Source: CAZFYZ01 sp964523735 (GTDB taxonomy: Bacteria > Armatimonadota > UBA5829). Taken from it: 9,932 nt of DNA. Location of the stretch: NCBI GenBank assembly GCA_964523735.1, contig CAZFYZ010000132.1, forward strand, positions 1-9,932. Direction: 5' to 3'. The notes under the pieces are model-generated. The model made no database searches. It was given only the letters and a program-made list of their open reading frames with translations, and was not told the origin of the DNA. Each line of letters opens with the position of its first letter. The stretch's first letter is position 1. This document shows, piece after piece, positions 1 to 6,042 of this stretch. The position numbers were made by a program, and so were the translations under genes.

Positions 1-147
1 GCCGGCAAACCGGAGCACCTGCTCAATGCCGGGCAGATCGACGTGGTGCACTGTGATCGGGGCGGGCAGGTGACATACCACGGTCCCGGCCAGGTGGTGG
101 CCTACTGCCTCTTCGACTTGCGACTGCCTCGGCTCGGATCTAGAGAC
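1..147 (+). CDS. lipB: Octanoyltransferase LipB, internal fragment (both ends missing)
   Basis: Frame 1, open from the window edge, reads a stretch that contains DRGGQVTYHGPGQVVAY followed by FDLR. This matches the signature of lipoyl(octanoyl) transferase LipB, normally RGGxxTYHGPGQL followed by a short aliphatic run and DLR. LipB moves octanoyl groups from acyl carrier protein to lipoyl domains in the first step of lipoate synthesis. Family proteins are about 210-230 residues; only about 49 are seen here. The N-terminus lies outside the window. Likeness to LipB fades after residues LGSRD, near position 147. The frame stays open to 633, but that extension does not look like LipB and is antisense to a convincing minus-strand gene. 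The catalytic cysteine and lysine region of LipB, further along the protein, is therefore absent. I am confident of the family but not of whether the truncation is biological or an assembly join. Confidence 0.75.
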
Positions 148-552
148 AGACTTGCCGATCAGGCACTCAAGCTCGGCCGCTATCGCCTCGCACCTCTTCA
201 TCCTCTGAGAACCTGTGAAGACGATGACGTTGTCCGGGTGAGCGCCTGCTTCTGCGGGAGGTTCCTTCCGGTCGGCGCAAATCTGTATCACCTCGCCCAA
301 TGGCCCCTTGCGCAGGTTGACCGCAGTGATGCTGCGGACTGGAAAAGCACCTATCACCGATCCGTGCGAGGTGCCGGTTGCGGTAAGCCCAACCTTGATC
401 ACAAGCACCCGCGAATCAGTGAGGATGATTCCTTGTCCCTGGTCGCCCTCTTCCTGGGCGATAACCTTCTCTCCCTTGATCAGCGCGCTGTCACGCGCCG
501 CGGCAAGACGCTCGTCGAAGCCGTCTTGCAGCCCGCCTTTGTCAGAGGCCAT
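1..552 (-). CDS. Small bacterial PH-like domain protein, 3' end unclear
   Basis: The reading frame starts with ATG at 552, behind GGAGG at 563-567, and stays open to the left edge (184 codons). Residues 1-135 (positions 148-552) look like a real protein. A polar helix (about 1-25) is followed by GEKVIAQEEG, then strands GIILTDSRVLVIKVG (41-55), GAFPVRSITAVNLRKG (68-83) and NVIVFTG, and a closing amphipathic helix RCEAIAAELECLIGKS. The order 'GE-V-A, G-LT--R---I, I--V---K, terminal helix' is that of bacterial PH-like domains of the YokE/bPH_3 kind, which are small cytoplasmic beta-barrels of mostly unknown role. Residues after about 135 are the antisense of lipB (VEEAVGHHLAGTV and onward) and probably not native, so the true stop was probably lost at the junction. 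The gene follows trxA after 140 nt. The family call is an inference from pattern only. Confidence 0.6.
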   Translation of the reverse strand, partial: MASDKGGLQDGFDERLAAARDSALIKGEKVIAQEEGDQGQGIILTDSRVLVIKVGLTATGTSHGSVIGAFPVRSITAVNLRKGPLGEVIQICADRKEPPAEAGAHPDNVIVFTGSQRMKRCEAIAAELECLIGKSVSRSEPRQSQVEEAVGHHLAGTVVCHLPAPITVHHVDLPGIEQVLRFAG

Positions 553-606
553 CGTGGCACTACCTCCGTATCGCTGTCTCTACATGATCTATTTCGGCGT
601 TCGGAG

Positions 607-683
607 GGCTGGAGGTTAGGGGTCCGGGGTTAGGAGTTGGGGGTTGGGAAGAATGAGGCATGAAGCTTTAGCTCCCAACCCCC
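607..683. repeat. G-rich heptanucleotide ladder (GGTTRGG type)
   Basis: Read on the plus strand in steps of seven from 607, successive units are variants of GGTTRGG. They include GGTTAGG at 614 and 628, GGTCCGG at 621, AGTTGGG at 635 and GGTTGGG at 642. The phase continues into ARGNATG-like units (649-662). The last two units, at 670 and 677, are C-rich and complementary to the first set. The period is exact although the unit drifts. The plus strand has several closely spaced GG/GGG runs and could form a G-quadruplex. Confidence 0.8.
639..683 (-). terminator. Inverted repeat after trxA, possible transcription terminator
   Basis: GGGGGTTGGGA at 639-649 is perfectly complementary to TCCCAACCCCC at 673-683, giving an 11-bp stem with a 23-nt loop. 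It lies 9 nt beyond the trxA stop in the direction of transcription. There is no run of U after either arm, and the arms are built from the heptanucleotide ladder. It may be a by-product of the ladder rather than a dedicated terminator. Confidence 0.35.
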
Positions 684-692
684 TGATTTCTG

Positions 693-1019
693 TTACGCCA
701 GCAGTTGGTCAATGCGGGATGTGATGTCCTGCTTGGGCTTCATTCCTACGATACGCTCCGCCACCTCGCCGGCCTTGAATATGAGGAGCGTCGGAATGCT
801 CGACACGCCATACTTGCTGGCGACGGCCGCTTCGGACTGCACGTCCAGCTTGTAGACCTTCATCTTGCCGGCGTATTCGGCGGCAATGATGTCCACTGTC
901 GGAGCAAGAGCCTTGCAGGGTCCGCACCACTCTGCCCAGAAGTCCACCATCACTGGCGTCTCCGACTTCAGCACTTCTTCCTCGAATCTATCGGCCGTAA
1001 TAGCCTCGGCTGCGCTCAT
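693..1019 (-). CDS. trxA: Thioredoxin
   Basis: This is a 108-residue protein, the usual length for a single-domain thioredoxin. The redox site WCGPCK covers residues 31-36 (Cys32 and Cys35), preceded by VMVDFWAE. The cis-proline is Pro76 in SSIPTLLIFKAGE, and the family's G-EK/KP-like end is seen as IVGMKPKQD. It reduces protein disulfides in the cytoplasm, being recycled by thioredoxin reductase. The ATG is preceded by AGGAG at 1026-1030 with a 6-nt gap, immediately next to the stop codon of the upstream gene. The 11-nt spacing to the amidohydrolase-like gene indicates co-transcription and perhaps translational coupling. Nothing is missing from the active site. Many bacteria carry several thioredoxins, so this need not be the only one. 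Confidence 0.96.
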   Translation of the reverse strand: MSAAEAITADRFEEEVLKSETPVMVDFWAEWCGPCKALAPTVDIIAAEYAGKMKVYKLDVQSEAAVASKYGVSSIPTLLIFKAGEVAERIVGMKPKQDITSRIDQLLA

Positions 1020-1030
1020 TGTCTTCTCCT

Positions 1031-1756
1031 CTACTTACTCAGCAATCGCCTTGCTGTATTGACCAATATGTTTGCCTTGTCATCATCAGAAATGTCGGCG
1101 TCCTGAACCAGACCCAGAACAGCGGCCGGATCCACGTAGGGCAGGCTGCTGCCGTAGACCATACGGTGGGAGCCGATTCGCTCCACCGCAAACTTGATCT
1201 TGTCCGGGCTGAAACTCCCGGAAACCTCAAGGACGAGGTTGAGCGTACGATCGGCCAGCACCGTCGCCATCCGCCAGTCCTCACCACCCATCGAAAGCAG
1301 CACAAACTTCATGCCGGTAAAGGCCTTCGCGATCTCGTTCGCCGCCAGCAGCGACGCGTTGTCGAACACGTGCAGAAACACCGGCTTGATGAACCGCCGG
1401 TGGGCATTGAGCATCTCCTCGGCCTCCGTAAGTGTAACAAAACGCCCTTTGACACCGGAAGTCAGCAGGATGCCGGCGAACGAGTCTTCGATCATGTATG
1501 CCCGCATGTCCTCCTGGGAGCGTTCCGGGTAGTTGATGTTGACCACCGCACACCCGAGGAGCGATGGGTTAGTCTTGACCACCTTGGCTATCTGTGCATT
1601 GCCAAGGCGGAAGTCGCAGGAGTTTGAGATCGTGGATGAGACGATGCACCTCTCCACGCCATACTTCTGCATGCTTCGCGCGATATTCGCCTCAGTGAAG
1701 GGGACTCCCCAGAGCGGGGTGTTGCCGATCTCTGCATGGACATCGATTATGGGCAC
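1031..1756 (-). CDS. Amidohydrolase-fold protein with degraded metal site (second of a pair)
   Basis: I chose the GTG at 1756, giving 241 residues. It lies one base after the upstream stop, with GGGAGGA at 1761-1767 as ribosome binding site, and starts the protein at VPIIDVHAEIG, where amidohydrolases begin. A longer ATG start at 1813 would add 19 residues of out-of-frame upstream gene. The layout is a TIM-barrel amidohydrolase (Amidohydro_2, TatD/ACMSD-like superfamily). The N-terminal IID-H motif is followed by LLGCAVVNI, AGILLTSG, KPVFLHVFDN (His129), KFVLLSMGG and RMVYGSSLPYVDP. Active members have HxH, two more histidines and an aspartate in GSDxP. Here the first motif is His7-x-Glu9, His129 is kept, the next His is Ser155 and the Asp is Ser204. 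Hydrolase activity is doubtful, and a binding or structural role with its neighbour is possible. The substrate is unknown. Confidence 0.8.
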   Translation of the reverse strand: MPIIDVHAEIGNTPLWGVPFTEANIARSMQKYGVERCIVSSTISNSCDFRLGNAQIAKVVKTNPSLLGCAVVNINYPERSQEDMRAYMIEDSFAGILLTSGVKGRFVTLTEAEEMLNAHRRFIKPVFLHVFDNASLLAANEIAKAFTGMKFVLLSMGGEDWRMATVLADRTLNLVLEVSGSFSPDKIKFAVERIGSHRMVYGSSLPYVDPAAVLGLVQDADISDDDKANILVNTARRLLSK

Positions 1757-1757
1757 T

Positions 1758-2483
1758 CTATCCTCCCACCAGCCGCTTGATGTTCCCGGCGAGGATCTTA
1801 GCCTTGGTCTCATCGGGAAGCTCAGTGTCTGTCACGTATCCTATCGCCGCCGCCAGCGAACTCCTCAGACAACCGGATCCGAATACCACACGGTCCGGAC
1901 CAACCTGATCCACCAGGAACCGCAGCGCACCAGGAACTCGCAGTTCTCGCGTCTCGACCAACACGTTCTCGTGCTTGCGCATGACCGAGACGGCCTCGGC
2001 CATGTTTTCATAGGAGATTCCCTCGAGGATGAACGAGCACTTGTGTCCGGCTATCACGTGAGCTAGTGCTGTTGGGCAACCGGTATCTCTGGCCTGCATC
2101 ATCGCTGGAATCCCGATGCTTTCAAGCTCGTCCAGAATATCGCAGAATGCGGCGTGATCGAGCGACCATTCCTGTTGCATCGGAAAGAACCGGAACATCT
2201 TAAAGCCCTGCGCCGCGATCTTTGAGAGCGTCCCTGCGGGACCGAAGTACCCCCTGGGGTCGACTGTGGCTACCGGCATCAAATTTGGCTGATTGGCGCA
2301 TGCTCGCAGTGTCTCAGCATTCCCGTCGCCATGGTTATGCAGCACCCCGACTGTGGAGACAGCCAGAGCCCTGCTGACTCCGTGGCTGGCAAGAGCCGCG
2401 ACCAGCCGTTCGACCGGCATGTCCGCACGCACGATTGGCCAGGGGCCGAAGACCGTGTTGGCGTCGATTATCTCAAATGGCAT
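1758..2483 (-). CDS. Amidohydrolase-fold protein lacking all recognisable metal ligands (first of a pair)
   Basis: This protein has 241 residues, exactly the length of the gene after it, and shares its layout, so the two look like an old tandem duplication. The ATG follows GGGAG at 2490-2494 by 6 nt. Family landmarks remain: EIIDANTVFG at the start, LMPVATVDPRG, FKMFRFFP, IGIPAMMQARD, SFILEGISY and RVVFGSG near residue 203. Every expected ligand seems replaced. HxH is Asn9-x-Val11, the third His position is Gln130, the fourth is Glu154, and the Asp of GSDxP is Gly204. Established knowledge: Amidohydro_2 enzymes use these residues to hold one or two metals and activate water. Inference: this is a catalytically dead fold, perhaps partnered with the downstream protein. 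It lies 33 nt after gltX and 1 nt before the next gene, so it is part of the gltX operon. Confidence 0.78.
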   Translation of the reverse strand: MPFEIIDANTVFGPWPIVRADMPVERLVAALASHGVSRALAVSTVGVLHNHGDGNAETLRACANQPNLMPVATVDPRGYFGPAGTLSKIAAQGFKMFRFFPMQQEWSLDHAAFCDILDELESIGIPAMMQARDTGCPTALAHVIAGHKCSFILEGISYENMAEAVSVMRKHENVLVETRELRVPGALRFLVDQVGPDRVVFGSGCLRSSLAAAIGYVTDTELPDETKAKILAGNIKRLVGG

Positions 2484-2529
2484 TACATGCTCCCGTCATG
2501 GGTTGTGAGTCACGCGTTATGAGTCACCG
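2481..2529. repeat. Heptanucleotide ladder across the gltX stop codon
   Basis: On the plus strand, five consecutive 7-mers from 2495 to 2529 all begin with GT and fit GTYRYGR loosely. Examples are GTTGTGA at 2502, GTCACGC at 2509 and GTTATGA at 2516. On the minus strand this is also a 14-nt repeat, GTGACTCAYAACSC. The ladder takes in the last codons and the TAA stop (2517-2519) of gltX. The same phase continues for two more steps to the ATG of the next gene at 2481-2483. The whole intergenic spacer is ladder plus ribosome binding site. Confidence 0.7.
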
Positions 2530-3980
2530 ACAAGCGCGCGACGAAGTCGCTGGACAGATCGATCCTTGCCAACTACTTCCATCAGCTCGAAGAGACCCGG
2601 TCCAAACGTGCGGCCGGTAACTGCCATCCGGATCGGGTGAATGACTTGTCCCCCTTCCAGACCGACGGCCGCACCGGCGTCTCGGACGGCTTCCTCGATT
2701 GACGAGACCGTCCAATCCTGCAGTTGCTCAATCCTCTCGATTACCGAGTTCAAGAGAGCGGGCGTAGTGTCCTTCGCAAGATACTTTCTCTTGCCCTTCT
2801 CGTCGTAATCGAAGTCATCCATGTAGAAGAATGAAACAGAATCCTGGACATCCTTGAGTAGTACGAGTCTTTCACGGATTAGGGCGGAAACCTGTACAAG
2901 ATACTCCCTCTCTGTATCCGTCGCTTGTTCAGTGACGTATCCAGCCTGCTGCAGCCTTGGGAGAACTACCTCGGCAAGCTCCTCTGGAGTCATCATCCGT
3001 ACATACTCACCCTGCAGGTCATTCAGCTTCGCAAGGTCGAAAACGGCCGGGTGGTTAACGATCCCTTCAAGGGTGAACTTCTCGATCAGATCATCGCGCG
3101 AGTACAGCTTCCGGTCCTCGCCTGAGCTCCAACCCATAGTTGCCAGAAAGTTCAGCATCGCATCGGGCAGATACCCATCCTCGATGTAACTCGTAAACCT
3201 CGTCTGCGTGTCACTGCGCTTTGCCAGTTTGCGACGCTGCTCATCGAGAATGAGCGGAGGATGGACCCACTGAGGCGGCTCCCAGCCAAGCGCCTCGTAC
3301 AGTTGCAGGTGCTTCGGCGCGCTCGATAGCCACTCTTCGCCGCGGATCACGTGGGTGATCTCCATCAGGTGGTCATCCACAACCGAGGCGAAGTGATACG
3401 TCGGGAAGCCATCAGCCTTTAGCATTACGAAGTCATCCTGCAGACTGTTGTCGAAAGAGACCCTGCCTCGAACGACGTCGTCGAACTCGCTGCGGCCCTC
3501 GAGCTTCATCTTGAGCCTGATGACCGGTGTGGGGTTCTCCTTAGCCAGTTCCTCACGCTCGGCAGGAGTCAGGTCGCGGCAGCGGCGATCGTAGCCCATC
3601 GACTGCTTGGCGGCTTCCTGAGCCTTGCGCATCTCATCCAGCCGCTCCTTGGTGCAGTAGCAGGGATACGCCTTTCCCTCGTCAACAAGCTGCTGAGCGT
3701 ATTTGTGGTAGTGCTCCAGCCGCTCAGACTGGAAGTAAGGCCCATAGTCTCCACCGACCTCCGGCCCCTCGTCCCACTGCATCCCGAGCCAGCGCAGCCC
3801 GCGCATCATCTCCTCGAGGGAGTGCTCAACATACCGGTTCCGGTCGGTATCCTCGACGCGGAGTATGAACGTCCCGCCGGTGTGACGCGCAAACAGATAG
3901 TCGAACACCGCAGTTCGGATATTGCCTATATGCGGGGAACCGGTTGGGCTCGGAGCGAATCTTAGTCTGGGTTTGGTCAT
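2517..3980 (-). CDS. gltX: Glutamyl-tRNA synthetase
   Basis: This 487-residue class I aminoacyl-tRNA synthetase charges tRNA-Glu with glutamate in the cytoplasm. It is full length for the family. The N-terminus RFAPSPTGSPHIGN holds the HIGH-type ATP motif (His17-Ile18-Gly19-Asn20). VEDTDRNR (42-49) is the usual glutamate-pocket segment. Cys107-x-Cys109, Tyr130 and Cys134 reproduce the spacing of the zinc site of E. coli GluRS. HVIRGEEWLSSAPKH precedes the second ATP loop, KLAKR at 251-255. The family norm there is KLSKR or KISKR, so the Ser is replaced by Ala. The C-terminal helical anticodon-binding part ends in IRMAVTGRTFGPGLFE and a short RLRRAL tail. ATG with GAGG at 3985-3988. It heads an operon with the two amidohydrolase-like genes and trxA. 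In bacteria without GlnRS this enzyme also misacylates tRNA-Gln; that cannot be told here. Confidence 0.97.
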   Translation of the reverse strand: MTKPRLRFAPSPTGSPHIGNIRTAVFDYLFARHTGGTFILRVEDTDRNRYVEHSLEEMMRGLRWLGMQWDEGPEVGGDYGPYFQSERLEHYHKYAQQLVDEGKAYPCYCTKERLDEMRKAQEAAKQSMGYDRRCRDLTPAEREELAKENPTPVIRLKMKLEGRSEFDDVVRGRVSFDNSLQDDFVMLKADGFPTYHFASVVDDHLMEITHVIRGEEWLSSAPKHLQLYEALGWEPPQWVHPPLILDEQRRKLAKRSDTQTRFTSYIEDGYLPDAMLNFLATMGWSSGEDRKLYSRDDLIEKFTLEGIVNHPAVFDLAKLNDLQGEYVRMMTPEELAEVVLPRLQQAGYVTEQATDTEREYLVQVSALIRERLVLLKDVQDSVSFFYMDDFDYDEKGKRKYLAKDTTPALLNSVIERIEQLQDWTVSSIEEAVRDAGAAVGLEGGQVIHPIRMAVTGRTFGPGLFELMEVVGKDRSVQRLRRALVGDS

Positions 3981-4140
3981 AGGTCCTCACGGTCTCTAAT
4001 GCGCCATTTTGGCCAGAGCCAGGTGCGCGAAGCGTGCACGGTGCAATCGGAGTTCACTGTAACAAGAACAGTCTTGCTCCTGTCGAACAAGACGCGGGCG
4101 CCAGTCAACGCCTTGCAGGCAGCCATCCCGGCAAAACTGA
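3981..4140 (-). promoter_or_regulatory. gltX leader and promoter region
   Basis: This 160-nt stretch has no credible coding sequence. It lies between the terminator of the upstream unit and gltX, so a promoter is expected. The best candidate on the minus strand is TCGACA at 4081-4086 and TACAGT at 4056-4061, but their 19-nt spacing is long, so confidence is low. ACTGT/ACAGT arms (4056-4060 and 4068-4072) overlap the proposed -10. A second hairpin at 4023-4039 (GTGC/GCAC ends, 7 bp with one G-T pair, 3-nt loop) lies 42 nt before the start codon and could affect leader folding. I found no tRNA, T-box or other riboswitch pattern. Confidence 0.3.
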
Positions 4141-4164
4141 GTCCGGGGCAGGTATGCCCCGGAC
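4141..4164 (-). terminator. Stem-loop terminator after the ftsK-rimO-608-residue unit
   Basis: GTCCGGGGCA (4141-4150) and TGCCCCGGAC (4155-4164) form a perfect 10-bp GC-rich stem with a 4-nt loop. On the minus strand it is followed after four bases by TTTT (4133-4136), while the plus-strand side has no T run. It lies 36 nt beyond the stop of the 608-residue gene, so it most likely ends the ftsK operon. The U-tract is short, so termination could be partial. Confidence 0.75.
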
Positions 4165-4171
4165 AAATAAC

Positions 4172-4206
4172 GCCATCGACTATCTGCTATCAGCGATCGG
4201 CTACTT
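4172..4206. repeat. Heptanucleotide ladder (CGATAGY type) at the 608-residue gene stop
   Basis: Five plus-strand 7-mers in strict phase from 4172 to 4206 fit GCTATCG loosely. They include ACTATCT at 4179, GCTATCA at 4186 and GCGATCG at 4193. The last unit, GCTACTT at 4200, overlaps the TAG stop (4201-4203) and the last lysine codon of the 608-residue protein. The unit family is the same as in the ladder at 6043-6120 on the other side of that gene. Confidence 0.65.
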
Positions 4207-6027
4207 CTTAACGTATTTCCTCTTCGTCTTATTGAACCCCTGCGACTGCTTCTTGGCGTCGAACTGCCAGCGGCCGGTCTTGCCCTTGGTCGAGAACGCA
4301 TGATACGAACTCAGGATCGAAGCCACGACCAGGCGTGAAGTCCGCTTGATGATGTTGACCTCATTCACGAGCTGCGCGAAGGTCATTCCAGGCTTGTGCT
4401 CGAGGATCTCGGCGATCACGTCGTGGATCGGCATCTCCTGGCTCTCGAATCGGGACTTGATGTCCAGAAGCTCCAGGCTCCGGCCAATATCAACACCCAG
4501 TTCCTCATCCAGCTCATTGTCGTATCTGAACCGGAACTCACCCGGGGTCGCCGTGCGATCGATATAGAACACAGCTCCGCTGATCTCCGTGATGTCCTTG
4601 TAGAGGTCCTTGAGTCCGTAGACCAGCCGCGTCGAGTTGTTAACGAATGCTTGCTTGCGCTTGCCCTCGTCCAGCAGCGTGATTGGGATGATCTCTGGCT
4701 CGGTCCCGAAGAACTCGGGGTTGATCTGGCAGAGCGGGAAGGTCCCCTCCATCTTATGATGGTACTTCAGCACACACCGCTGCGAATCGCCGCTAGGCTG
4801 GTAGTTGGTGCGCGTGGGGTCCTCATCGGTAACATCCTGTGCCAGGGGGCCGTAGATGTCGCCCTTCAGGCCGCCCTCGAAGCCCTCTTCCTCAAGCTCC
4901 TGATCGTAGACGTCCCCTTCGGGGGTCTCGAATACGGGCGTCGGAAGGATGATGAGTGACTCAGGCGTCACCTTCACTTCCTCGGGGAACGTGATAACCT
5001 TGCTCCATCGATTTCCACCGATGGACATAATCCGCTCATCGTCCTTGATCGCCTCAATCAGATTCGCGAGCGTCCCCGCAAACGAAGAATCCTCAGGCCC
5101 GACCTCAAGAACCGAATCCAGCAGTTCTTCGGCCGATGCGCTACCCCGGTCGAGGATCATGGAGATGATCTCTTCCTTGTCGGTATCTGTGATTGCGACA
5201 GGGCCCTCGGCCTCTTCGTCTTCTGGTTCCATCGGCAGCGCGGCCAGTTCCTCAGCGACCTTGGCCAGCGTCTTGGTGAAATCCTTGACAGCCGAAGCCG
5301 GGTAGACACGCTGGTCGGAGAGCATCACCAGACGATCATCCATGAGCACTGCATCGTAGAAATCAGCCGCGTCGAAGTCTACACGAAGGCTTCGCCACGC
5401 AAGCAGCGCCAGGATCTTCATTGGCACCGGCCCCTTGCACTTCTTGACGACTGTCTCGGCGCTCTCCACAATCTTGTCCACATCCCAATCGACCGATGGG
5501 CACGACTCGCTATACTCGGCAACCTGATCCTCGGATAGGAAGTTGTCGAAGACGATGTCATCCTCCTCGTCGGAGGTCGGAATCAGCAGCCACTGAGTTA
5601 GGCCGTAGCTGCCACGTCCGGCATCGAAGAACCGCTCTTTGTCGGTCAGGATTCGCGGCAATGTCTTCTCGTAGTAGTCACTGGTTCGCCCAAGCACCTG
5701 CGACAGCTCAGCAGCCAGGACCTCGAGCTTCACCGGAATCCCTGCGGAGAGCATGATCTCCATCACGATCCGCTCGAACGGCCTGTGAATATCGCCATAG
5801 CGGACCGCGGGGGCCCATCTGCGATCAACGGTCTCGAAGCGCGTGCTGTCATTCATAACGTCGCGCATCAGGCGCATCGTCACGCCCTCGACGCCAACGC
5901 CCTTCATCACCTGGCGCAGTTTTGCCGGTTGCGGCGTCCCCAGCAGGGACCGGTAGGCCTGATCGGCCAAATAACGTCGCGCGGTATCTCGCGCGGTATC
6001 AGTCTTGCTCATCTCGGCTGTGGTCAA
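4201..6027 (-). CDS. Unknown protein with about five winged-helix-like segments and a basic tail
   Basis: I do not recognise this 608-residue protein. The TTG at 6027 is preferred because GGAGG at 6034-6038 lies 6 nt upstream; the ATG at 6012 would be 21 nt away. There is no signal peptide or membrane segment. At least five segments run helix, helix, 'R-hydrophobic' strand, then a turn with an aromatic. They lie at about 24-73 (ending DRRWAP), 84-147 (RFFDAGRGSYGLTQW), 184-243 (RLVMLSDQRVYP), 284-344 (RIMSIGGNRWSKV) and 534-590 (FSTKGKTGRWQFD). This resembles tandem winged helices such as HARE-HTH or the RNA polymerase delta N-terminal domain. Between them are an acidic linker (266-275) and a region at about 347-530 without an obvious match. 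The C-terminus is lysine-rich (KTKRKYVKK), suiting nucleic-acid contact. It sits downstream of ftsK and rimO in the same unit. A DNA- or RNA-associated role is inference. Confidence 0.7.
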   Translation of the reverse strand: MTTAEMSKTDTARDTARRYLADQAYRSLLGTPQPAKLRQVMKGVGVEGVTMRLMRDVMNDSTRFETVDRRWAPAVRYGDIHRPFERIVMEIMLSAGIPVKLEVLAAELSQVLGRTSDYYEKTLPRILTDKERFFDAGRGSYGLTQWLLIPTSDEEDDIVFDNFLSEDQVAEYSESCPSVDWDVDKIVESAETVVKKCKGPVPMKILALLAWRSLRVDFDAADFYDAVLMDDRLVMLSDQRVYPASAVKDFTKTLAKVAEELAALPMEPEDEEAEGPVAITDTDKEEIISMILDRGSASAEELLDSVLEVGPEDSSFAGTLANLIEAIKDDERIMSIGGNRWSKVITFPEEVKVTPESLIILPTPVFETPEGDVYDQELEEEGFEGGLKGDIYGPLAQDVTDEDPTRTNYQPSGDSQRCVLKYHHKMEGTFPLCQINPEFFGTEPEIIPITLLDEGKRKQAFVNNSTRLVYGLKDLYKDITEISGAVFYIDRTATPGEFRFRYDNELDEELGVDIGRSLELLDIKSRFESQEMPIHDVIAEILEHKPGMTFAQLVNEVNIIKRTSRLVVASILSSYHAFSTKGKTGRWQFDAKKQSQGFNKTKRKYVKK

Positions 6028-6042
6028 AGTTGTCCTCCATTT

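Larger units (their letters stand above)
553..692. other. Spacer between trxA and the PH-like gene
   Basis: This 140-nt stretch has no coding sequence. It holds the Shine-Dalgarno of the PH-like gene (563-567), a heptanucleotide ladder (607-683) and an inverted repeat (639-683), the last two listed separately. I see no convincing -10/-35 pair on the minus strand, so whether the PH-like gene has its own promoter is not settled. Confidence 0.6.

Noticed and set aside
43..633. Plus-strand open frame of 196 codons read as one LipB-like protein
   Set aside because: Only the part before about 147 resembles LipB; the rest is antisense to the PH-like gene and has no LipB features.
1757..1813. Longer ATG start for the second amidohydrolase-like gene
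   Set aside because: The extra 19 residues are out-of-frame sequence of the gene upstream; the GTG at 1756 has a well-placed ribosome binding site and begins at the family N-terminus.
1019..2066. Plus-strand open frames of 202 and 177 codons
   Set aside because: They are antisense to the amidohydrolase-like genes, which have start sites, ribosome binding sites and family motifs.
3981..4140. tRNA gene or T-box leader before gltX
   Set aside because: A TTCGA is present, but no five-base-pair T arm, acceptor stem or T-box sequence can be built around it.
4396..4959. Plus-strand open frame of 187 codons
   Set aside because: It is antisense to the 608-residue gene and has no ribosome binding site or motif.
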